Origin: Strigomonas culicis
Lineage: Eukaryota; Euglenozoa; Kinetoplastea; Trypanosomatida; Trypanosomatidae
Assembly (NCBI GenBank): GCA_000482145.1
Contig: AUXH01000114.1
Coordinates: 1-39,507, forward strand
Length of the DNA stretch: 39,507 nt
Reading direction: 5' to 3'
Under the pieces are notes generated by a model. That model was not told the DNA's origin. It made no database searches and worked only from the letters and a program-made list of their open reading frames with translations. Position 1 is the stretch's first letter. Each line of letters starts with the position of its first letter. The translations under genes were made by a program, and so were the position numbers. This document shows, piece by piece, positions 7,888 to 17,703 of this stretch.

Positions 7888-9837
7888 ATGCCTACCCTCG
7901 CCGTTGCTAAGGAGTACCTCGGGCAGCTGCTTGGCCGCAGCTACACGGATGAACAGTTCGATGAACTCTGCTTCCAGTTCGGCGTTGAGCTGGATGGCAT
8001 TACGAGTGAGAGAGAGATGTACATGCGCGAGCAGGGCAAGACGGCCGGTGGCGGCAAGGCCATCAACGCGGACCACCTGTGCGACGAAGTGATTTACAAG
8101 ATTGACACGCCGGCGAACCGCTACGACTTGCTGTCGGCGGAGGGCATGGCGATCGCGCTGAAGGTTTTCCTCGGTGCGATGCCGCTGCCGGCTTACAAGG
8201 TCCACCACGCCGCCAACCCGCTGTACCACATGGTGGTGCGGAAGGAGGTGCGGCAGGTGCGGGACTACATTGTCTGCGCGGTGCTCAAGAACATCCACTT
8301 CACGGAGCGGAGCTACAATAGCTTCATCGACTTCCAGGAGAAGCTCCACAGCGGGCTCGCCCGCCGCCGCACGCTGGTCTCCGTCGGCACGCACGACCTG
8401 GATAAGATCGCGAACAACCACCACTTCATCTACACCGCGAAGCCGCGGGAGAAGATCCAGTTCGTGCCGCTCAACCAGACGCGGCTCCTGGACTGCACGG
8501 GTGACGGGCTCGCCCAGTACTACGCCGAGGAGCGCCACATTAGCCAGTTCGTCCCCCTCGTCGCCCCCTTCCCCGCCTACCCGGTGGTGCTGGACAGCAC
8601 GGGCGAAACGGTGCTCTCGCTGCCGCCCATCATCAACAGCGCGACGAGCTGCATCTCTGGCAACACGAAGAACATCTTCATCGAGTGCACGGCGACGGAC
8701 CACTACAAAGCGCATGTATTGGTGAATCAGATGGTCTGCGCCTTTAGCTCGCTCTGCGAGGACCCCTTCACGGTGGAGGCGGTGCGCGTGCAGTACGAAG
8801 AACCGGCGCCGGATGGCACCAAGGAGTGTGTGTGCCCGGACCTCTCGGATCGCGAGGAAACCATCAGCCTCGCGAAGGTCAATCAGTTCATCGGCGTGCA
8901 GATCCCGTCGCGCGACGCGTGCGAGGCGCTGCTGAAGAAGATGATGTATCTCACCAACGTGCACGGCGCGGCCGCCCCGGCGGACGCGGACGCAATCACG
9001 GTGCGCGTGCCGGCGGTGCGCAGCGACGTGCTCGCCACGCCGGACGTCATGGAGGACGTCGCGATTGCCTACGGCTACGCCAACATCGAGTACAAGGAGT
9101 GCCACACGCATGGGGATGTAACACAGACGCCGCTGAACAAGGTGGCGCAGCTGCTGCGGCAGGAGCTCGCGAGCGCGGGGTACGTGGAGCTCCTCACCTT
9201 TTCGCTCTGCAGCCGCGACGACGCCTTTGCGCACCTCCGCCGCGTGGACGCCGACACCGCGGTGCACATCGCCAACCCGCAGACCTTCGAGTTCCAGGTC
9301 TGCCGCCCGTCACTGCTGCCCGGCATGCTCAAGACCACGGCTGCTAACAAGGCGCAGCCGCTGCCGCACCGCTTCTTCGAGTGCGCGGATGTGGTGCTCC
9401 TGGACAACGCCGTGAACTTTCCGGCGGCGCTGGAGCCGACGCTCGCGCCACATGAGGCGGTGTACCCGTCCCCCGGCGCGCGCAACCAGCGCCACGTTGC
9501 CGCGCTGCACTGCTCCAGTAACTCCAGCAGCTTCGAGTGCATCCACGCGCTGACGGAGTACACACTCATGAAGCTCAGCATCCCACGGGTGGACAGCACG
9601 AAGGGCAGCGAGCCGCAGTACGCCTATGAATTCGTCGCGAGTGCGGACGGCGCCTTCTTCCCCGGCCGCGCGGTCGATGTCGTGCTGCACGTCCGGCGCG
9701 GCACCACCGTCGAGCGTATCGTGATTGGCCAACTCGGTGTCATTCATCCGGAGGTGCTGAAGGCGTACGATATTAGCTTCCCCTGCTCTTACATGGAGCT
9801 CAACATTCAGTTCGCATGCCGCCCCGTCGCGAACTAA
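7888..9837 (+). CDS. FARSB: Phenylalanine--tRNA ligase beta subunit (cytosolic, eukaryotic/archaeal type)
   Basis: This is the beta subunit of the alpha2-beta2 enzyme that charges tRNA-Phe. The beta chain carries the editing site and structural domains; the alpha chain holds the main catalytic centre and is not in this window. In the 649 residues, an N-terminal domain ends with DTPANRYDLLSAEGMAIAL near 73-91. The B3/B4 editing domain includes SGNTKNIFIECTATDHYKA at about 258-276. A B5-like domain follows at about 325-400 (RVPAVRSDVLATPDVMEDVAIAYGY). The class-II-like core contains TPLNKVAQLLRQELASAGY, then NPQTFEFQVCRPSLLPGML, FFECADVVLLD and finally GVIHPEVLKAYDISFPCS. All are close to eukaryotic FARSB. 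Length is slightly above the animal and yeast proteins (about 590). The start is the first ATG after the AG at 7861-7862. Confidence 0.95.
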   Translation: MPTLAVAKEYLGQLLGRSYTDEQFDELCFQFGVELDGITSEREMYMREQGKTAGGGKAINADHLCDEVIYKIDTPANRYDLLSAEGMAIALKVFLGAMPLPAYKVHHAANPLYHMVVRKEVRQVRDYIVCAVLKNIHFTERSYNSFIDFQEKLHSGLARRRTLVSVGTHDLDKIANNHHFIYTAKPREKIQFVPLNQTRLLDCTGDGLAQYYAEERHISQFVPLVAPFPAYPVVLDSTGETVLSLPPIINSATSCISGNTKNIFIECTATDHYKAHVLVNQMVCAFSSLCEDPFTVEAVRVQYEEPAPDGTKECVCPDLSDREETISLAKVNQFIGVQIPSRDACEALLKKMMYLTNVHGAAAPADADAITVRVPAVRSDVLATPDVMEDVAIAYGYANIEYKECHTHGDVTQTPLNKVAQLLRQELASAGYVELLTFSLCSRDDAFAHLRRVDADTAVHIANPQTFEFQVCRPSLLPGMLKTTAANKAQPLPHRFFECADVVLLDNAVNFPAALEPTLAPHEAVYPSPGARNQRHVAALHCSSNSSSFECIHALTEYTLMKLSIPRVDSTKGSEPQYAYEFVASADGAFFPGRAVDVVLHVRRGTTVERIVIGQLGVIHPEVLKAYDISFPCSYMELNIQFACRPVAN

Positions 9838-10624
9838 AGAAGGAAAAAGGGAGAAGGAAAAGACAAGGAAAAACAATAAGAGTAAAAGGGGGAAAAAAAA
9901 GATTAAACATAGATGTGATAATCAGTGCTTTTTTTTTCTTTTTTTTTCAATCGTTGAGATAAAGAGAGGAAACGAGAGAATGAAATTAAAAAGACACGAT
10001 CGATGTTTCATGCAGAAAAAGGAATGAGAAGAAATGATTATTCAATTTATCGACGGAATATGTTGTTCTTTTGGGAGATGAGAGTTTGTTTGTTTTTGGT
10101 GTGATTAGATTCCCCTTTTTAATCGCATTCACATGCATACATATTTATATTGGTTTCAGCACACATCAAAAAAAAAAAACTACTCTTCTGTTTTTTCTGT
10201 TTTTTTTTAATTATTAATTATTAATAAGAATACTCTAATATGTCTTTAAAAACAGCACTAATCTAAACTCATATTTATGGTTTCATCTCTTTTTTGTTTC
10301 GGTTTACTACATTACATGGATACGAGAATGCTGTAAGCTCATTCTTCTTGTGTCATTGTAATTCACCTTCCTCTCTCTATCTCTTATTTCTTTTTTTTTG
10401 TTGTTGTTGTTGTTGCTACTCTTCCTTTTACAATAAAAAAAAGGCCAAAAACATAACAATAATAATAATAGTAATAATAAGACAGCAAAATAGCTTTGTT
10501 ATTATTATTATTATTTTTCACAAACAACATAGAACCATAGAGGTCATACAGCATACGATCAAGTTATTTCTGTTGGAGGTGGGGTGATTTTCAAGAAGCA
10601 ACGATTTTTTAAAAAAAGAAAAAA
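9838..10624 (+). other. Intergenic region, PheRS beta to basic-tailed protein
   Basis: The 787 nt are AT-rich, with A-rich sequence right after the stop (probable 3' UTR) and T-runs near 9927-9950 and 10199-10208. A pyrimidine tract with a GTT repeat spans about 10366-10432. AG at 10442-10443 is a plausible acceptor. Short (AAT/ATT) runs lie at about 10457-10480 and 10499-10516. No tRNA-like boxes or convincing gene were found; a 97-codon frame starting near 10294 is pyrimidine-tract artefact. Confidence 0.5.
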
Positions 10625-13600
10625 ATGTTCCGAAGAACTACTCATCAATATGTGCTCCGCCTTGTCACCCGACAAGGGCATGCACACGCGAGGCTGTTTA
10701 TGGCTATCCCGCAGCGGCACTACATGACACGCACACGAGGGCTTCACGATCTGCAGCAGCAGAACAAGGATGCGGCTAATAAGGATATACATGTGCACGG
10801 AGACACCAGCGGTGCCCCACCCGCGCTGGCGGCGGCCGAGCCCACGCGGGTGGACGTGCTGCAGCAGCTGCATGCCGGCTACCGTCTCAAGCTCCCCTGC
10901 GCGGTCTACGACATGGACACAACCACCCTGGCGCGGCACACACAGCAGCTTGGCGTGCTGCCGCCGCGCGCAAACGTTTTTATCTTAGACATTCGCCAGT
11001 ACCGCGTGGAGGACGAGGTGCGCCTCATCGCGGAGGACGGCACGGAGATCGAGACACGGCAGAAGCACAAGAAAAAAAAGAACAAGGGCAAAAAGAAGAA
11101 GGGGAGACTGCCGAAGCTGAACATTCAAAAGACGATCGAGTCTATCGCAACGACGCATGTCAGTGCGAAGGAAAAGATACAGCAGCTCTTGGCAGAGCAG
11201 CGGGGTGTGGATGGGCCGCTGCCGGCGCCGCTGCTGATCGTCATCAAGACGAACTATACCCCCGAGCAGGCGATGGAGCAGCAGCGCGTGTTGAACGAGG
11301 GCCTACATCAACGCTACGCCGCACAGCAGCAGCAGCAGCACCAGCCGGACATCTTTGTGTCTGTGATGAGTGAAAGTGCGACGCGCCACTTCTCGCGCTA
11401 CGTGTCCACCAGCACCACCGCAACGAGTGAGGGGGCTGGTGTGTCAGCCGATGCGGCCGCCGACCACATCGATCATCCACCTACAGCTGAAAAAGAGTTC
11501 TCGTTGGACGATGATGACTTGGAGGCGGAGGTGGCGGAGCCACTCGAGCAGGATAACACCGGCGTGACCACACATCATGATAATACGAATGGTGAGGATA
11601 AAATAGAAGAGAAGCAAACCGCCGGGGAACCGGTAGAGACCGACACGAGCGAGGAAGAGCTGATCCACAACATTATCAACAACATCCAAAACAATAAAGT
11701 GAGTCCTAACGATAACCATAACAAAGCCGATGGCAGTGACAACACGAAGGAAGAGGAAGAGGTAGTGGAGGAGATCGAGGAGGTGGAGGAGGTCGAAGAG
11801 GTGGAGAACGCGGTGGACGACGCGCACACTACACCAGAGAAAGACACCACGGACCCCAGTCTGCAGCACGAACCGGAAACACCCGCCGCACCACCGGTAG
11901 CAGCAGCTGCGGCAGAGCCAGCATCGCACCTCGCCGCGGCGGACGAAGTGTCAGACCCCATCCCTGCCGTCGCGGCAGAAGAAGCGGGGAGCACACCGAC
12001 GCTCATGACGCCGCGGCGGCTGGAGAAGCAGGTGCATCTGTACAAGAATGCAAAGACGTTCATGCTCTCCAAGAATGTCGCACGCGATTTGCCGTACCGC
12101 GCGAATGTGTTCGTCATTGCGAAGCAGGACCGCTGGACGGATGCCCACGTGCGGGATGTGCATCAGCGGCCCATCGCCTTCAGCGCCGCACTGCCTGCCG
12201 CGAACCCGGCGCGGCCCGACGCCGATCTGTACGCGCTCCTCCACCAAAAAGAGAACATCGTCTTTCAGGACCTCACCGACGCCGCGGACGCCCGCAGCGG
12301 CTACACGTTGCTGCGAACCGAGGCGTACCTACACCGCGGCACCGAGGCGGGGCCGGAGGGGGTCGTGACAGTGGTGGAGGAAAACTATGACTACGCGACG
12401 GCGCGCGGCCGCACGGAGGCCGCGCGCGGGGCGGAGGAGGCAGCGCGGCAGGCCCAGAAGCGCCGCGCGACGGCCCCCAAAGACTTCGCCGCCTTCGACG
12501 ACGACTTCGACGGCTGGGCCGACGATGAGGACGACGTGCTCCATCCGCAAAGCAACGCGGAGCGTGCGGCAGGACTTATTCCTATTGACCACAGGCTACC
12601 GACCGTGTTCTGCTTTCTGACGGGCTTCTCCCGCGAGATGGCGGCGCGGCAGAGTCACTACTTAGACTTCTACCACAACAAGCAGGAGCGCACCCACGTC
12701 GTGCTGCTCGACAAGGCCCAGTCGCGGCGCTGTCGGCAGCAGAACCCACTCGCGCCGCTCCGCGCCCTCCTGCCGCCGGGGGCGCACAAGCGGAGGCCGC
12801 CGCACACGCACACGATGCCGAGCGACGACACGGTGCGTCCGCCGCAGGGCACACACGAGGCGCCAGCGGAGCCGCGGCGGTCGCCCTTGGCAGCGGCCAA
12901 ACACATGATCTCACGCCTCCGGACAAGTGATGAAAGCGCCGAAACTCTTCACCCTAGTGACGCCTACTCGACCGCAGCGTCGGGGGGCGCCATTCTCAAA
13001 AAGGACGGAGTCCACGCGCATCCACCTAAAGCGGAGGAGGCGGAGGAGGCGGAGAGTGCGATGCCGAATATGTTTTTCTCGTCCTTTCTCTATGGCATGC
13101 AAGACAGCGACGCCCTAGCCGCCCCACTGCGGCGGAGCAGAGAGCCGGCAGCGGCGGCGGCCGCCGCCGCCACGCCGCAGAAGAAGTCGTTTTCGCTTGC
13201 TTCGATGGCGTCACACTTAGAGTCCCGTCGCATTCTTCAGCCGCACGATAGCACAGCCGCTGCCGCCACTGCACCCGCCGCTGCTGCCATGGAAGACGCA
13301 CCTCCCCTTAAGGGTGGGGATCATGAACATGCCCCTGAAGTGGCGCCACCTACCCTTGCCCCCCACCGCCCGGCGCCCGCCCGCGCGCGGCGGACGGAGC
13401 CCGCGACGCCGAAGCGCGCCTTCATCATGTCCAAGGTGCTGAATAAGGACAAGGAGGCGGAGAAGATCAAATTGTTCGACCCGGCCTTGTTCAGAGACTA
13501 TAAGCAGCAGCACGCCCAGCCCTTCGGCGGGGGGGACGTTCCGCTCTTTCCCCGCGGCGACGCGGCCGCCGCGCGGCGGGCGGACGCCAACGTGTCGCAG

Positions 13601-14593
13601 CCGAACAAAAACCTCATCACCTTCGCGGAGTACTTTGAAAAGGAGGTGAAGCCCAAGGTGATGACGCCGCAGATGATAAAGAACCGCAACACCTACATCC
13701 GCTACCTGCAAAACAAGCTCACGAGACGACGCCGTAAGGGGCGCAAAGGCAGCAGCAGCGGCGCAGGCGCGCGGCGCGGGAAGCGCCCGTCGAAAGACGG
13801 CGGGGACTTTGAGATCCTGACGGAGGAAGAGATAGTCCGGCGGGAACGGGAGATCCTCAACGCCATTCTGTTTGAGCGCAAGCGGCGCGACGCCCTCGCG
13901 CACAAGGAGCGCCGCGCACAGCGGGAGCTGCGTCGCCGGCGCGAGATCGCGAAGAGCAAACAGAAAACGAATCGGCTCCTCAAGATGCAGAAGAAGCTGG
14001 CGAAGCGCATCCGCCACCTCCACCAGCGCAAGCGGCGCACCGCCGTCGTGGTGAAGAAGTCGAAGCTGGAGCAGATGAAGAAGAGCAAGGCCGCGGCGAA
14101 GCATAAGAAAAAGAGTAAAAAAGGGGCGACGACACGGAAGCATGACGCGAAGGGGAAGAAGACGGCCACAACGGTCGGAAAGGGCCGCCTACATCCGAAG
14201 CGGCATGGAAAGTGGAAGGCGTCTGCCAAACACGTCCAAAAGCACAAGAAAAAGAAATCGGCCGCCACCGCCGCCGCGCCATCGTCGTCGCGGATGCATA
14301 AGGCTAAAAAGTCCACCGCGGTATCAACCCAAAAGAAAGCCTCTCTCAAACACGTGGTTGGGAAACACAATTCGAAGTCTCATAGCATCAGTAAGCGGCA
14401 CGTGAAAAACGCCGGTAGCTTCAAAAAAAAGAGCAGTCATACTAGCGAAGCGCACACAAAGAGCAAAAAGGTTGTGTCAGCCAAAAAAAAGATTCGGAGT
14501 ACCATAAAAAAACATAAATCTAAACCGATAAAGTCCTCTGCGCCTTCTACTTTAAAGATACGTGCGAACAAGAGCAAAAAGAAGAAGAAATAA
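10625..14593 (+). CDS. Unknown 1322-residue protein: presequence-like N-terminus, acidic middle, Lys/Arg-rich histone-H1-like tail
   Basis: I do not recognise a family. Residues 1-40 (MFRRTTHQYVLRLVTRQG...) contain many Arg and His, alternating hydrophobics and no acids, as in mitochondrial presequences. A folded-looking stretch follows to about 250 (ANVFILDIRQYRVEDEV, then LLIVIKTNYTPEQAME), interrupted by a Lys cluster at about 147-165. Acidic runs lie at about 290-312 and 375-400 (repeated EEVEEVE). A second ordered region at about 460-710 includes ANVFVIAKQDRWTDAHV, which echoes the earlier ANVFILDIRQYR, and VFCFLTGFSREMAARQSHY. Ala/Pro-rich linkers lead to FAEYFEKEVKPKVMTPQM near 1000. 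From about 1033 to the end the chain is almost entirely Lys, Arg, Ala, Ser and His, resembling histone H1 or kinetoplast-associated proteins. A kDNA or rRNA binding role in the mitochondrion is inference only. Confidence 0.8.
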   Translation: MFRRTTHQYVLRLVTRQGHAHARLFMAIPQRHYMTRTRGLHDLQQQNKDAANKDIHVHGDTSGAPPALAAAEPTRVDVLQQLHAGYRLKLPCAVYDMDTTTLARHTQQLGVLPPRANVFILDIRQYRVEDEVRLIAEDGTEIETRQKHKKKKNKGKKKKGRLPKLNIQKTIESIATTHVSAKEKIQQLLAEQRGVDGPLPAPLLIVIKTNYTPEQAMEQQRVLNEGLHQRYAAQQQQQHQPDIFVSVMSESATRHFSRYVSTSTTATSEGAGVSADAAADHIDHPPTAEKEFSLDDDDLEAEVAEPLEQDNTGVTTHHDNTNGEDKIEEKQTAGEPVETDTSEEELIHNIINNIQNNKVSPNDNHNKADGSDNTKEEEEVVEEIEEVEEVEEVENAVDDAHTTPEKDTTDPSLQHEPETPAAPPVAAAAAEPASHLAAADEVSDPIPAVAAEEAGSTPTLMTPRRLEKQVHLYKNAKTFMLSKNVARDLPYRANVFVIAKQDRWTDAHVRDVHQRPIAFSAALPAANPARPDADLYALLHQKENIVFQDLTDAADARSGYTLLRTEAYLHRGTEAGPEGVVTVVEENYDYATARGRTEAARGAEEAARQAQKRRATAPKDFAAFDDDFDGWADDEDDVLHPQSNAERAAGLIPIDHRLPTVFCFLTGFSREMAARQSHYLDFYHNKQERTHVVLLDKAQSRRCRQQNPLAPLRALLPPGAHKRRPPHTHTMPSDDTVRPPQGTHEAPAEPRRSPLAAAKHMISRLRTSDESAETLHPSDAYSTAASGGAILKKDGVHAHPPKAEEAEEAESAMPNMFFSSFLYGMQDSDALAAPLRRSREPAAAAAAAATPQKKSFSLASMASHLESRRILQPHDSTAAAATAPAAAAMEDAPPLKGGDHEHAPEVAPPTLAPHRPAPARARRTEPATPKRAFIMSKVLNKDKEAEKIKLFDPALFRDYKQQHAQPFGGGDVPLFPRGDAAAARRADANVSQPNKNLITFAEYFEKEVKPKVMTPQMIKNRNTYIRYLQNKLTRRRRKGRKGSSSGAGARRGKRPSKDGGDFEILTEEEIVRREREILNAILFERKRRDALAHKERRAQRELRRRREIAKSKQKTNRLLKMQKKLAKRIRHLHQRKRRTAVVVKKSKLEQMKKSKAAAKHKKKSKKGATTRKHDAKGKKTATTVGKGRLHPKRHGKWKASAKHVQKHKKKKSAATAAAPSSSRMHKAKKSTAVSTQKKASLKHVVGKHNSKSHSISKRHVKNAGSFKKKSSHTSEAHTKSKKVVSAKKKIRSTIKKHKSKPIKSSAPSTLKIRANKSKKKKK

Positions 14594-15283
14594 AGAATAA
14601 AACAGCAAAATACATATGCACACACAAGCCTATTTGATGGTTTAATCTCTTTGAAATAAATATGAAAAATGGAAATAATACTAACAAGAATGATACTTTT
14701 TTTTTTTACTATAATGTATCTTTATAGAAATGGTGACCCATAGATACACGTATAGATGTAAAAGGAATGAGTTATATATTTCTTTTCGTGTTGTTACTAG
14801 AAAAGAAGCGTACAATTATTCCGTTGTCATATCAAAAAAAAATGAAGGAAGAGAGTAATTAGAAGCTTTTTTTTTTTATCATTATCTCTACAAAAAAATA
14901 CATAATCGTACACCTATAACGTCCATAGAAAGATTATTCTCATCTTTTTTCTTTACTTTTTTTTCATACATAGAACTGTCATGAAAACATACATGTGGTC
15001 AATACACAAAAAAAAAAACGAAAAAGGTATTTATGAATTATATAATGATGCAACGTATTAATCTCTAGAGACACTAGCAATTTAATGTACACACATGTTT
15101 CCTTCTCATTTTCTTCATTGCCTGTATCTAATAAAATTAGGAAAGGTATATTTTTCTTCTTTTTTTTTTTTGATTTCAGCATACGCGTATACATACTGTA
15201 TGCTGATAGTGTTCTCCTTTTAAATACACATATCCACATAATTGGCATTACTATACAAAAAATATATATATTTACTGCTATCA
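14594..15283 (+). promoter_or_regulatory. Intergenic region with trans-splice acceptor for lipid kinase
   Basis: This is a 690-nt AT-rich gap with many A- and T-runs. A pyrimidine tract at about 15151-15177 ends in TTTCAG with AG at 15178-15179, a textbook acceptor, leaving about 104 nt of 5' UTR. It ends shortly before an in-frame non-ATG stretch that was excluded from the gene. No gene is seen on either strand. Confidence 0.6.
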
Positions 15284-17359
15284 ATGGACGTCGATGAGTC
15301 CAACCACGTGCATCCGTGCGATCCGTCGCCCGCGTGCTTCTACGTCTTTGTGATCTACAATCCCACCAGTGGTGGAGGCAAAGCGATGGAGATCAAGGAC
15401 GAGGCGGTCAGCGAACTCGCGCTGCTGAGCGCGCGGCTCCCCCACGTGCACGTGGCGGTCACACAGACGAGTGCGACGCCCTTTCTGCAGCTCGAACACC
15501 TCCCGGCCGCCCCCGCGGAGCGCACGACGCCGACGGACCACCGAGCGGCGGTCCGCTGTTACCTCATTGCGACGGAGCGGCCGCAGGATGGCGGGCCAGT
15601 CGCCGCGCACGCCACATGGCTGTCCCTCCACGCACACTATGGCGCGGAGGGGGAGGGAAGGACCCACGCGGCGGGAGCCCTGCGACCCTACTGCATTGCC
15701 GCCATCGGCGGCGACGGCACACTCGGCGAGACGATTGATGGCGTCTGCAAAGGCGCGCTACGCGCCTACACGTCGCTGGTGCAGGCGCACCGGCAGCGCG
15801 CGCCGCTGGTGGGCCCCGCGCCGCCGCGGCCGCTCAACCACTCGCAGTGGTACTACCTCCGCGCGCAGCGGCAGCACCATGTGCTGCGGCACTATCTGCT
15901 GCCCGCCGCCTTTCTCTACGTCGCGGCCGGCACCGGCGGCGACTTTGCGAAGCTGCGCATCTGTCTGCGCCGCGGCCGCGAGCTCGCCGGCGCGCTGCTG
16001 GACGTGGCGCAGCGCTACTTCGCGTGGAAGCGCCCATTCCACCCGTCGGCAGCCCGCGGCGGCTACCGCGTCGTCCACGTCGATGTAGGCCGTGTGACGC
16101 TGCCGTTGGCGGCGCGCCCGCCGCCGCCCGCGCACCCGTCGCGGTGTCCGCGCGCGCCGCTCGAAGAAGAGCACACCTTCTTTTTCTTTATCAACGTGGC
16201 GTCGATCGGACTCTCAGCGCAGGTTGTTGCGCGGACGGAGTACTACAAGACGATTTCCATTCTGTCGCTGTTCGGTGGCACCTTCATCTTTTTCTTGGCC
16301 TCCGCCGTCTCCTTTCTGATGTCCACCTCTACGATCCTGCGGCTCCTGTCTCTGACCTCGGCGCCGCTGGCCACGCTGGCCCCCACGCGGCACGAACAAC
16401 ACGATGAGCTCGATTTCAGCGTACTGGACGCGGCGCTCGAACAGTCTTTGCTGGACACCTTTTTCCCATCGCAGCCGACGGCGGTGGCGACAACCCATGA
16501 AAGGCTCATGGACGAGCTCGGCCTGGACTACTACCACTCTTCGTTTTATGAAGCCGACCGCGCGACCGATGCGAACGCGACCGTGACGGTGGGTGCGTAC
16601 ACGCCGCAGGACAACACGGAGGCCCACTTTTTGCTCGACCAGCCCGCGCCGAGCGCGGACGTCGAGACCGGGCGGTCGCCGGCCGCCGCACTGCGGTGGG
16701 TATCGGTCCCTTCCTTCATCTTGATGGTGTGCATCGGCCGCTACTTCGGCGGCGGCATCCAGTGCGGCCCCTTCGCGGACCCGACCGACGGACTCCTGAC
16801 CGTCACCAACTGGACGACGCGTTACTTCAGAGAGGCGCAGGACGGCGTGGTCGATGCCGGGCGGCACGACGCGGGCCCCCTCTTTTCTCTTGTCCGCACG
16901 TTTTGGTATCTGTACAACGGCCGCCACCTGCTGTGGCCGCACTGCACCTGCAGTTTCAGCGGCAGTCGCTACATTGTGCACCACCCACCGCGCGGCGGGA
17001 CGGGGGAGGGAGCAGAAGCAGCACAGCAGGACATGAATGCTGTTTATCTGGAGGCGGACGGGGAGATCCGTGGGACGCTGCCGGCCGTCATCGAACTGAG
17101 CGTTCAAATGCCCTTTGTCATGCCGACTGAGGAAACAATCAATATTCAAAGTGTAAAGGATTCTTTTTTCGACCAGTATTATGATAAAAAAACATATACG
17201 GGTAATAATCATAAGAATAACACAGTCACATATTGGGTGCGACGTGTGAAGAGCAAAGCCAAGATTTGGTATCACCGAATCACCAAAACAAAACGAGGGA
17301 ATAACAATAATAATAATAACAACGGTTTCAAAACAGAGTACATGTTCTCTGTTGTGTAG
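15284..17359 (+). CDS. Diacylglycerol/sphingosine-kinase-like lipid kinase
   Basis: DAGK-domain enzymes phosphorylate a lipid hydroxyl with ATP. In the 691 residues, the first strand and glycine loop is FVIYNPTSGGGK at 22-33 and the nucleotide-binding GGDGT is at 142-146. The usual GTGNDFA motif appears as GTGGDFA at 216-222. The second lobe has INVASIGLSAQVVART, RYFGGGIQCGPFADPTDGLL near 486-505 and the DGE signature in EADGEIRGTLP near 592, all in the expected order for YegS/DgkB/SPHK-type kinases. A hydrophobic helix (SLFGGTFIFFLASAVSFL, about 329-346) may touch membrane. An insertion of about 110 residues lies near 365-475, and the basic, Asn-rich C-terminus (623-691) is outside the domain. 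The in-frame stretch upstream of 15284 begins at a TTG, so the first real ATG is used. Lipid substrate cannot be chosen from sequence alone. Confidence 0.8.
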   Translation: MDVDESNHVHPCDPSPACFYVFVIYNPTSGGGKAMEIKDEAVSELALLSARLPHVHVAVTQTSATPFLQLEHLPAAPAERTTPTDHRAAVRCYLIATERPQDGGPVAAHATWLSLHAHYGAEGEGRTHAAGALRPYCIAAIGGDGTLGETIDGVCKGALRAYTSLVQAHRQRAPLVGPAPPRPLNHSQWYYLRAQRQHHVLRHYLLPAAFLYVAAGTGGDFAKLRICLRRGRELAGALLDVAQRYFAWKRPFHPSAARGGYRVVHVDVGRVTLPLAARPPPPAHPSRCPRAPLEEEHTFFFFINVASIGLSAQVVARTEYYKTISILSLFGGTFIFFLASAVSFLMSTSTILRLLSLTSAPLATLAPTRHEQHDELDFSVLDAALEQSLLDTFFPSQPTAVATTHERLMDELGLDYYHSSFYEADRATDANATVTVGAYTPQDNTEAHFLLDQPAPSADVETGRSPAAALRWVSVPSFILMVCIGRYFGGGIQCGPFADPTDGLLTVTNWTTRYFREAQDGVVDAGRHDAGPLFSLVRTFWYLYNGRHLLWPHCTCSFSGSRYIVHHPPRGGTGEGAEAAQQDMNAVYLEADGEIRGTLPAVIELSVQMPFVMPTEETINIQSVKDSFFDQYYDKKTYTGNNHKNNTVTYWVRRVKSKAKIWYHRITKTKRGNNNNNNNNGFKTEYMFSVV

Positions 17360-17703
17360 ACTATTATATTTACAATGTGCAAAAATGTGTGACATCATTC
17401 AAAAAAAGTGAGAGAGAAAAAAAAAGGAAATGCAACTTTGAGCTCATATACCCACAACTTCATAGTATTCTTTTTTTTTTCATGCGATATAATATGTTTT
17501 CCTCCTCCCACACTCTCCCCCTTTTATTTATTATTATGTTTTCTTCTGCTGCTTCGCTACCACTAGTATCGTCTTTAGATTGTTGTTCTATAGATTCTCT
17601 CTTTTTTTTACATTTTTTTTGCTTTTTTGTTTTATTACTTTTTTTTTAGACTTTAGATTCAAACACATTTCGATCATACACACACACCAAATAACAATAA
17701 AAA
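17360..17703 (+). promoter_or_regulatory. Intergenic region with strong trans-splice acceptor for the giant gene
   Basis: Pyrimidine-rich stretches build toward a long tract at about 17581-17647 ending in AG at 17648-17649. This leaves about 54 nt of 5' UTR before the ATG at 17704, with a second AG a few bases later. It is among the longest pyrimidine tracts in the window. No gene is seen. Confidence 0.65.

Noticed and set aside
7672..9267. 531-codon minus-strand frame opposite PheRS beta
   Set aside because: The + strand is a well-conserved synthetase; the antisense reading shows only His/Arg/Val-rich shadow composition.
10294..10587. 97-codon + frame in the gap after PheRS beta
   Set aside because: It is built from the pyrimidine tract and AAT/GTT repeats that serve as splice and UTR sequence.
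15242..15283. Extended N-terminus of the lipid kinase
   Set aside because: The extension starts at TTG in AT-rich UTR; the first ATG is 15284.
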